Source: Cristatella mucedo (lineage: Eukaryota; Bryozoa; Phylactolaemata; Cristatellidae). From it: 54,000 nucleotides of DNA. Positions 45,006 through 54,000 of this stretch are shown here, one piece after another. The notes beneath the pieces were generated by a model. It saw only the letters and a program-made list of their open reading frames with translations. It had not been told where the DNA came from and ran no database searches. Positions within the stretch are counted from its first letter, which is position 1; each line of letters begins with the position of its first letter. The stretch covers positions 5,833,501-5,887,500 of the forward strand of contig WPIO01000011.1 in the NCBI GenBank assembly GCA_009760855.2. Reading direction: 5' to 3'. The position numbers were made by a program, and so were the translations under genes.

Positions 45006-45543
45006 GGCGCCGCTCGCGCGAGAGCAGACAACTTACGATGTCCGGCGATTCCCGCGCTCCCGGAGGCAGCGCTCGGCCAGTGCTTGCCGTAGGAGGTTTC
45101 TGGAAGCGAGCGAACGCCCGAATGCTGCGACCGAAGCAGCGAGCGCGAGCGCGTCGCGTCGCGTCTCTTTGTATCGCGCCCATTCCCGGAGCGTGTAAGC
45201 GCACGCTTCGCCTGCGCCCGCTGGCGCGCGCGCGCACGCGCAGGCGGCGGCGGCGGCAGCAGTGGCCGACCGGCTTACCCCACACGACGCCCCGAATTCT
45301 CGACAGCGGGCAGCCGAAGTATTCCGACGCGTACGAGTGCATGGTCGTTGCCCGCCAGTCGCCGACGCCGTCGTCGCCTGGTGCCCCTCTGCTGCTGCTG
45401 CTGCTGCTGCCACCGCTGACGCTGCCGCCGTCACCGATGCCGCGTCTTGTCTGGCGACCGTCAGCCGTCGGAGGACTCAGTTCGGCAGCTCGCAGCGTCA
45501 AGCGGAGCTGCGTTATATCGTTCTCTAAGTCTATTATCTTCAT
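42568..45543 (-). CDS. ETS-domain transcription factor, ERG/FLI1/FEV subfamily, paralogue (four coding exons)
   Basis: Spliced model (minus): 45,543-45,279, 45,099-45,037, 43,587-43,537 and 43,247-42,568, giving 352 aa with all introns in phase 1. Starting at Met68 instead (45,342) would give 285 aa, nearer to the 274-aa paralogue. The ETS domain (about residues 129-217) is intact, with [23 protein letters not shown] and KRYAYRFDF. '[13 protein letters not shown]' just upstream matches the ERG/FLI1 segment before the ETS domain. The tail is rich in Ala and Gly, with '[12 protein letters not shown]' resembling the ERG 'FFAAPNPYW' region. No Pointed domain is seen. The protein should bind nearly the same GGAA sites as its neighbour, because the DNA-contacting residues are identical. 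Confidence 0.85.
43537..43587 (-). CDS. Minus ETS gene, coding exon 3
   Basis: 51 bp between 'attttactttccag' and 'tccg|gtgagt', encoding '[16 protein letters not shown]'. It is the counterpart of the small ERG/FLI1 exon that precedes the ETS exon. Confidence 0.85.
44357..44432. repeat. (CGG)n, about 25 units, in intron 2 of the minus ETS gene
   Basis: One GAG-type interruption near 44,381. It lies between exons 2 and 3, so the pre-mRNA would carry CCG repeats. Confidence 0.95.
44973..45004. repeat. (CTG)n, about 10 units (CAG in the sense of the minus ETS gene)
   Basis: It lies about 30 bp inside the intron after exon 2 of the minus-strand ETS gene. Confidence 0.95.
45037..45099 (-). CDS. 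Minus ETS gene, coding exon 2
   Basis: 63 bp between 'ctcgcttccag' and a strong donor 'catc|gtaagt'. Encodes '[20 protein letters not shown]'. 'YGKHWP' is shared in kind with 'YGCKWP' of the paralogue. The phases join perfectly with exons 1 and 3. Confidence 0.75.
45279..45543 (-). CDS. Minus ETS gene, coding exon 1
   Basis: ATG at 45,543 (MKIIDLEND), a Gly/Ser stretch with six AGC serines, and a second possible start 'MHSYASEYF' at 45,342 that aligns with 'MMQSYK' of the paralogue. Ends 'GVVW'-G|gtaagc. Which Met is used cannot be decided from sequence alone. Confidence 0.7.
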
Positions 45544-45660
45544 CTCCTCTCCGTCTCCGCTCGGCGAGCCCTTCTAACCAATTGCCGGCAGCTGTCGCTT
45601 AAAACAATTCGCCGTCGGCCAATGATATCGGCGCTGCTCCGGGCGTCAATTGTTGACGCC
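45544..45660 (-). promoter_or_regulatory. Promoter region of the minus-strand ETS gene
   Basis: Two CCAAT elements (45,578-45,582 and 45,619-45,623, both in inverted orientation relative to the gene) and a weak TATA-like 'ttttaagcg' near 45,600 lie within 80 bp of the ATG at 45,543. If the transcription start is this close, the downstream Met68 may be the main start. Confidence 0.4.
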
Positions 45661-45914
45661 CTCTAACGTCGAGTTAAGATCAATTCTTCACAGGAAAAGC
45701 TCGCTTTGTCGAGATGGACGGGGCGACAATGGTGAGCGGCTCAGTGGCCGGCGGGTAGCGAGCAAGGCAAACAGATCGCTGTGTGCTCAGGTTGCGCGCC
45801 CGAGCAAACCGCCACCGCATTTTGGCAGAGCGCTGCGCTGAGTCAATGGACGGCGAGGAAATAACTGAGAGACACTTAGCGAGCGTGGCTCCGCGGAGCA
45901 CGGTAAACAGGAGA

Positions 45915-45942
45915 CAAGAGTTAGCGCGCGCGCTAACTCTTG
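45915..45942. repeat. Perfect 28-bp palindrome
   Basis: Arms 'caagagttagcgcg' and its exact complement, with an alternating GC centre. It lies next to the GA/TA/GA array. Confidence 0.9.
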
Positions 45943-45950
45943 GATCCGTC

Positions 45951-47445
<1,495 letters not shown>

Positions 47446-47446
47446 G

Positions 47447-47690
47447 AAATAATAATAGTAGTAATGCATTTGTTATAGTGCCCCCAGAGAACGCAATCCC
47501 TTTCTAGGCACTTTTCATTGGCTGCAAATGAAGCATGATCAAATGGTTAGTGGTAGTGCATGCTCAATGACAATAAGCACAACATGGTTAGGGGTGACAT
47601 GCACAGGGTCAGCCTGTAAGCGTGGTTAGTGGCAGCATGCACAGTGTCAGAAAACCGTAAGCACTCATTGAACGAATCAAGTGGAACTGA
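47447..47690 (-). mobile_element. LINE-B 3' end
   Basis: AAT-type tail, terminal hairpin of the GTGCC/GGCAC subtype, and the conserved 3' UTR up to the 'cagcatgcacagtgtcag' word. Confidence 0.8.
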
Positions 47691-49204
47691 ATCGCACGGA
47701 CCAAAATCAGAATGGTAACCTAGAGAGCCAGGCTGGGGGCATTTCTAACGAGAAATTGCGTCCGCACGGCTCGAAAGCGGGGCAATTATCAGCAAACGGC
47801 AATCTGCGTCTTTTTTGGCTCTTCGGCCCAGTGCTGCAATGCCGGCCGCTGCGGGCCAGTCCATGCGCCGCAGAGTGCACTCGTCGCGTCCTGGCGGCAG
47901 CGCGCTTTCCGGTCCCGTCGTGCGCGCGCGTGCCGGAAGACGGAGCTGTCTCCGCCGCCGCAGCGATCTAGCTGGCGCTCACGGTCGCGCGCTCGCGCTC
48001 ACGAACGCGTGCGCGAGAGCACCAAGCCCTCTCAGGTAGGGTCGCGCGACCGAGGCGGCGCTTGGCGGCTGATTTTCGCGCCTCCTTTCCTCCCGCCGCG
48101 CGCTTGGCTATTGAGCTCGGCTGGCCGCGGCGACAAAGCGGGTGGAGTCGACGTGGTGGCGCCGCGTTTCTCACGCTTCGCGCACTTCCGGCAGCATCCG
48201 GCTAGCCGTTTCTCTCGTCGCCGTCCCGTTTCGCCCTACGTCAGTCGCTGCTTGCTTGTAAACGTAACGCGTAATTTGCTCTGATTTCGCTGAGCGAGAG
48301 GCAGCTTTTCTGGGTGTCGTACAGCAGCAGCAGCAGCGTCTCGCCAGCAGGTGCCTCGCGGGCACTGCGAGGCGATCGCTAAGCGCTGGAGTCCATTGAG
48401 CGGCGAAAATCCAGTTCCCATGACGACTGGAGCCCACGACCTCGGGTCGGCCACTTCAGGCTCGAATCGCTGAATCGCCGCCGGGACGGCGTTGCTCTTC
48501 GTCCAATCGGATGCGAGTGGACGCCCTCGCCCTCTTCCAGCCTAAGCCGGTCTCGCCTCGCACAAACCGCGCACCCCAGAGGCTCGACCTCTGGCACAGC
48601 GGGCCATCGGGAGCCCAATTCAAAGCTGCGTAGCGGCGCAGGCAAAATAAGTCAGATTGTGACTGACAGGATTTTGTATCGCACACACAAAGTTTCCGTA
48701 TTATGACACTGGCTTGAAACTGCTCACTCGGTAGTCTATTACGTTAAGGCAGCATACAAGCCCAAGCCGTGTTATATGGCAATCCGTCATGCCATGGCAG
48801 TTGAGCTAATCTGCTTTAAGCTTTTAGCTGTACGGAAGTTTTCGTCGCCCGTGGCTGGTACTAGGTGCATTCAGCCCTCCAGCGCTGTCGAACGTAACTC
48901 TCGACGCTGCGGATGTGACGTTTTATCTTTACCGCTTGGTCGTCGCTCTTCGTTGCTGCCGCCGTTTCGCTAAGGTCAGCGTACGCGCGTGCACTGGCGC
49001 TGCCCCTACAAGTCGCTCGCCATCGTTCAAAGGTTTAGGGCGCGTCTCGTATTTCTCGTGCGTCGGCTCGGTCTAGCACCTGTACGAGAGCACGCGTTCG
49101 TAGCCGACGTCTGTCCGGACGAGGAAGCCTCTACACCCGGTGTGTAAAATTTAGCGACAGAAGCGGCATGATTGCTACGGAGTGTTAGCAGTGCTAGTGT
49201 TAGA
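47691..49204. other. CpG-rich DNA, nothing recognised
   Basis: No splice-supported exon. A short CAG run lies near 48,324. A sequence near 48,430 (cccacgacctcgggtcgg) may be an inverted SINE trace. Confidence 0.4.
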
Positions 49205-49663
49205 GTGTCAGCTCCAGCCTATCAATCAGAACTTCTGCCCCCCCCCGCCAGGCTAGGCGTCGTACGGTCAGCTTTTATGAATCAAATCGTTCGGCTACAT
49301 CCCGTACGAATCACAGATCCTTTGGAGACCGTGCCTTGAGCTTTTATGCTCCCAAATCCTGGAATACACTCCCGACTAAGATTAAGAAATCTCCTGACTT
49401 GAGGCCATAGAACAAGAAGCTGAAAACTCACTTGTTTATCGTATTATTTGGTAGGTCCTTGTGATCTGTCGTTTGTGTGCTTATGCGTACTAACACTCCG
49501 CAGTCTACCACTAACCATATTTGCATGTCGGCTCTGTGCCTCTGTTACCTCTAATCAGGTGATGCTCATTCACACTATGCTTGTTATCAGTAACCATTCT
49601 ATCGTGCTTCCTGTACAACATAGCTCAAGTGCCTAAAAAGAGATTGAGCTCTCCGTGTGAGCG
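49205..49663 (+). mobile_element. LINE-B 3' end, diverged
   Basis: Begins at 'ctccagcctatcaatcag' (APAYLSD region). RT C-terminal codons and the 3' UTR follow, ending in 'aaaagagattgagctctccgtg', where the usual ATT tail is replaced by a CA array. Confidence 0.75.
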
Positions 49664-49753
49664 CTACACACACACACACACACGCGCGCACGCGCACGCG
49701 CACACGCGCACACGCACACACGCACACGCACACGCACACGCACACGCACACGC

Positions 49754-49847
<94 letters not shown>

Positions 49848-49850
49848 TTA
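49664..49850. repeat. (CA)n array with CG interruptions, ending in (TA)n
   Basis: About 165 bp of CA with cgcgcacgcgc-type variants in its left half, a pure CA right half, then about nine TA units. It starts directly at the 3' end of a LINE-B. Confidence 0.95.
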
Positions 49851-51237
49851 TAGAGCAGCTCCCGAGCCGCGCTCGGAGGCGCGAATGCCGTCGTCACATC
49901 CGCCTCGCGGCGGCGTCAGCGAGGACCGCAGCTACCCGCTGCGCGCATTGCGTTTGCCAGAGCGAGACCGAGGTGTACAACGGCTCCGTCGTTTTCGCAG
50001 CACGAGATTGCGACGAAACGACCCGCGTCGCGGCGCAGCGACCTCGCCTCAAAGGCATTGACGTAGTATCCGACGGTTCGCCCACTCGCTGGCGCGTCCG
50101 TCGATTGCGAACGACCGCGCCTCGCGGGCTGTGCCTCAAGCTTGGTTTAGACAGCGAGTATTGCTTCCTACCAGCTTCCTACCTACTCGAGTCATACTCC
50201 GGTCTTTTTTTGTAGGAGGTGTAGGTGGCAGTCTCGTTCCAAGTCTTGCTTCCTACTCGCTCCGCCCACTGAGCGTTTGTGGGATAGCTACATTTCTCTA
50301 CCGCAATGCTCTGCTAACGCAATTATCGCTAGGATGAAACCTCTCCATTATAGCCTTTACGGCTCGCCGCCGCACAACCTGATTTTGTTTTCCATGGATA
50401 GTGACTCGCGTGGAGCGCATCGATGATTTCACCAGTCCAACCGCCGGCTATTCCTTCCGCCTGAACGGCCACGCCTACTGCATTGGCCACTAGCTAAGTC
50501 TCGCCCGAGTCTTGGCCGAAGAAGTAGAGCCGGGTTTGGCAGCCGAGTCTCCGTCAAGTCTTGCTTTTAAGTCTTGGACCGCCTCCGCCATATTGGTGAC
50601 GCATACACCGAAGAATCGAGTGGAGAGAAAGCAGATAGGGAAGCAAGATTCGCCCCGCGTAAGCCAGGCTTTACGGCCGCAGCCAACTCTAAGGAGCGAC
50701 GCGGCTGTAACTGATTTATTGGCGTCATTTTGTGTAGCGGCAGAATAGCCTCCGCGGCTATCGACGCCGCTTGAAGCGGTCAAAAAAGAGTCGACCGCTG
50801 CTTCGCACGCTCGCCGCCGCCGCCGCTGAGCCGGCTAGCAGCCAAGGGGCAGAGCGCTACGTTACGGGGCGGCGGCGGCGGCGACGGCGGCGGCGGCGGC
50901 GGCGGCTGATTGGCAGATGCCAGGGGCGATGGATTCTGAGCTCAGCATCTACGCAGCCCCAGTGTGACAGCCGCAGCCGCTCGGCGGTTGGTGCTGCGCG
51001 CGTCCGCCGTGCACGGTTGCGACCGCGTCCTCCGGGCACAGCTGCGACCGCGTCCGCCTCGACCGCGCCGACTAGCTGCCTCGTAGATCTGCCGTCCGAG
51101 GGCCCAGTGGCCTAGAGCGAAGCTCAGCTCCAGTGCCAAGGCACCAAGTAGCTGAGCGAAACTCACCGCTTATTACGCGACCTCTACCTTTAGGCTGCCT
51201 TCGCCAAGGATAATCATATGCTCGCTTTCCAGCGGTT
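49851..51237. other. CpG-rich DNA, nothing recognised
   Basis: Includes a CGG/GGCGAC repeat (50,868-50,907). No exon supported. Confidence 0.4.
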
Positions 51238-51402
51238 GTAATTCAAGTCTGTCAAGGCCACCGAATGCGTATCGAAAGCCTCTTAGGCTGTGAGTGCGTC
51301 ACACAAAACTCTCCTTCCCAACAGCCACATAGTCTCTATGGTTTGGTGGAGAGTCACAAACGGAGATGCATTATCATCATCATCATCATTATCATCATCA
51401 GG
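51238..51402 (+). mobile_element. LINE-A 3' end with (ATC)n tail
   Basis: Contains 'ccgaatgcgtatcgaaagcc' from the last codons of LINE-A, the 3' UTR with 'acggagatgcatt', and about eight ATC/ATT units as tail. Confidence 0.75.
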
Positions 51403-51738
51403 AGCCGCGAATGACGAATATCAGCCACCGTCTGGCTGATTTCGCCTGAGGCCGTTTCAACATCTAACCCAATACGAAGTACTTTAGAGCCTCCTCGACG
51501 GAGCTGCTTGCGAGCACGCATGCAGCTCCGCACGCGGGACCTTCTTTGGCTCCTCGGCGGCGGATCGGCGCCGGCGGTGGATCGGCGGCGGCGGCGGATC
51601 GGCGGATCAGCGGCGGCGGCGGCGGCGGCGGCGGCGGCAGCTGACGCAGGGAAAAGACGCCGCTCGTAGGCAGTGACTCGCGCGCTCCGCGGGCCTCGGT
51701 CTTCTTGGCCGACAACAGATTCCCTACCTGCTTTACAG
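51403..51738. other. GC-rich spacer with CGG repeat
   Basis: CGG units (51,609-51,640) and a short trace of the repeat also seen near 780. No gene. Confidence 0.5.
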
Positions 51739-51739
51739 T

Positions 51740-52965
51740 GTAATGCAATGTTGCATCTCCCTCGTGGGTCAGCGCAAGAGCTTTACTCTGTATCTGTTCA
51801 TCAACCTGTCGGAGCTCTTTCAGCAAAGGAGACACCAAAGGTGAAACCTTTAGGATTCGTGAACTAGCCTTGCAGCCAACTCGTCGCCAGCTCAAGTGGC
51901 CTGGTGGCTTCTTTGATAGCCCAGCCAAATTGGAATTTTTTGAAAGGCATCGCGACAGACAGTTCCTAATCTTAGATAGGGATCGGACGTAGTGGCAAGC
52001 TGTGGAAGCAGTATTCTTAACGAAACTTTTAAAACTTAAGCAGTAGTCGAAGACGACACCTAAATTCCTAGCGTACGGCAATGGTTGCGAAACAGTACAG
52101 CCTATTATAGGAGCAAAGTATTCTAGTCCAGCCACACGCTTGGGTTGTATTATGAATATCAGTAACGTTTTATAGTCGTTTAGTTCAAGGAAATTTGCCG
52201 ACATCCAGGATCGAATGTCGGCAAGGTAAGCATTGAGTTTATCAGTTGCCGAAGCAGATTCAACGGCTTAAATTACAAATTCTGCCGAGTATCGTCAGCG
52301 TAGAAGTGAAATCATATTCCGCAGGCCTCAATTACTTTTCCCAGAGGTTTAGTATACATGGAGAACAGTGAAGGACTGAGGACGAACCTTTGAGGGACTT
52401 CACAGGTGACTGGTCTGGAGGATGAGACCTGACCCCCACACGACACGGATTGTGTACGATCGGACAAGTACGATTCAAACCATGCCTGTGCCTCGGCTGC
52501 CACACCAATCATTGTTGTCCATCGTTCAAGTATGATATCATGATCACTAGTATTGAAGGCAGCTGATAGATCTGGCAGTGCTAAGGCAGTGATATTCCCG
52601 TGATCGTTGCTGCAGTTTTTACACGGATGATAGCAGTTTCAGTGGAGTGCTGTAGCTTGAACCCCGACTGAAAATTTTTTTCTGACAATATATTCTTTTT
52701 AATATGTGCTGCAAGCTGCTTAGCAACATTTTTTCAAGAATCTTTGACAAAAACAAGAAGAGAAACTGAGCATGGATCTCTGAATCTAATGCAGGCTTCT
52801 TAAGTATCGGTCTAACGATAGCCGATTTGAAGGACTTGTATAGAACCTCTTTTTTCAGAGAAGAATTAAAAATCTCATTTATATCTTGGCTAAGTTGTCA
52901 GCCAGTGCAGACCACGAAGGGAATGGTATATGGTCTTCAGGGGACGAACCCTTTTTACTAGACTT
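51740..52965 (-). mobile_element. LINE-A, RT region, degenerate
   Basis: The minus strand shows, from right to left, 'VRPILKKPALDSE' (near 52,800), 'ILEKM', 'DLSAAFNTSDHDI' (near 52,560), 'AWFESYLSDRTQSVSC', 'CEVPQRFVLSP' (family norm [10 protein letters not shown]), the 'NFLELNDYKT' region and 'NLGVVFDYC'. It includes RT sequence upstream of that in the copy at 5605. The 3' third is deleted and several stops occur. Confidence 0.75.
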
Positions 52966-53756
52966 TATTAAGGCAGCCACATTACATTACAGTACACACA
53001 TTACATTACCTAGGCTCTCTTGTCGCCGACGACAGCAAAGGATGGCCGATTTAATAGACTCATTTGGTAATCGCACCGAGCAGGTGCTAGGTGCGCCCGG
53101 TGACGCAAGCTGGAGGAGAGTAGGAGAAGGAAGGAAGGGGGAACGAAGGAAGGAAGGTAGGAAGGAAGGAAGCTAGGAAGGAAGGCTAAAGAGCGCTGCT
53201 CGAGTTGCCTCAATCGACAGCCATTTCCGCAAGCAGCACTTCGCCAGCGCTGGTCCCAGCGGAAGTCTAGTTCGAGCTTGTCACCAGACGATTTCTACAC
53301 ATCGCAGCTGAGAGCGCCGGTGGCACTTTACTATACGCCATCCCATCCAGAAGCCCCGAGAGACGCTCAGAGAGCGGCGGCACCATACTGCAAGCTGCCA
53401 CCAGTATTGGGGTAAGGCGCTGCCTGCCTACCTATGAGCGTACTCACCGACGCAGGTCGGCGTCGGCGAGGATGGTTATGGCTGCGCTGCTGGACCAAAT
53501 GTAAGTCACGTGGACGCACTTCACTGCTTGTACTGGTCCAGGCTGACTGGTGTACACTAGTCAAGACTGGTCGAGATTGATAATTGTCAGGCACGTGCCA
53601 GGATTTTAGCGAGACGTAGGTCGCGAACGCAGTGGCGTTTGCATTGATTGCCTCAGCCTAAGAAGTCGCCGATAATTAAGAAAAATAAATGAAGTTAGTC
53701 AGAAACTTAAACCTGTGGACGATTGTCCGAATCGCAGTTCTCTTTGCTGAGCCTCA
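52966..53756. other. Spacer with (GGAA)n-like repeat
   Basis: GGAA/GGAAG-rich tract at about 53,129-53,185. The rest is unrecognised. Confidence 0.5.
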
Positions 53757-54000
53757 CTGTTTCTATTTCTCTGTCTCTCTTTCTTTGTCTCTCAGTCTCT
53801 GTCTCAGTCTCTCTCGGTTCTCGCTATCTCAGTCTCAGTCTCTCTCTGTTTCTCTGTTCCTGTCTCAGTCTCTCTCTGTCTCTTTCCTTCTTGCCTGTCT
53901 CTCTCCCTTTCTCCTGTTTTTCTCTCTGTCTCTCTCTGACTCTATCTGACTCTGTCTCTCTCTGTCTCTGTCTCTCTCTGTCTCTCTCTGTCTCTCTCTC
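53757..54000. repeat. (CT)n / TCTG pyrimidine array
   Basis: Interrupted CTCT, CTGT and CAGT words continue to the right edge of the window, so the full length is unknown. Confidence 0.9.

Overview
This is animal (metazoan) nuclear DNA. The genes have introns with GT/AG borders, the only clearly recognisable genes encode ETS-domain transcription factors (a metazoan family), and the rest is dominated by degenerate non-LTR retrotransposons, SINE-like units, a hAT-type transposase relic and microsatellites. Nothing in the sequence lets me name the phylum. The left third (about 1-18.4 kb) is comparatively AT-rich and packed with retrotransposons. From about 19 kb rightwards the DNA is GC- and CpG-rich, with long GA/CT, CGG and GCC repeats and scattered retrotransposon ends.

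The core of the window is a convergent (tail-to-tail) pair of ERG/FLI1/FEV-subfamily ETS genes at 38,971-41,881 (+) and 42,568-45,543 (-). By reading splice sites I could assemble each into four coding exons. Every intron is phase 1 in both genes, and each exon can be matched between the genes. The predicted proteins are 274 and 352 aa (285 aa if the second gene starts at an internal Met). Neither shows a Pointed (PNT) domain in the window. The ETS-domain segments are nearly identical even at synonymous positions (82 of 85 codons for shared residues are the same codon), while introns, N-terminal parts and C-terminal tails have diverged. This suggests gene conversion confined to the DNA-binding domain. 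The last intron of the plus-strand gene carries 21 perfect copies of a 16-bp unit with a YY1-like core, followed by an 11-bp GC-only array.

Retrotransposons: two related L2/CR1-like LINE families occur many times. LINE-A ends in ATTGC-type or ATC repeats. LINE-B ends in (ATT)n just after a conserved 3' hairpin whose arms covary between copies. Several copies are nested. At 13.3-18.2 kb a LINE-B is split by a LINE-A, which is itself split by a SINE and by a second LINE-B. At 7.2-9.3 kb a LINE-B lies inside another LINE-B. A tRNA-derived SINE family (three copies), a TTF/DUF4371 hAT transposase relic (3.5-5.6 kb) and an R2-like restriction-endonuclease LINE end (32.4-32.9 kb) complete the mobile DNA.

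Outside these I see only weak candidates for host exons (minus strand near 10.5 and 12.1 kb), a CCAAT/TATA promoter-like block (about 20.2-20.3 kb, minus), and foldback structures, notably a pre-miRNA-like hairpin at 22.8 kb. Most long open frames in the GC-rich half are products of simple repeats or CpG-rich DNA and are not annotated as genes.
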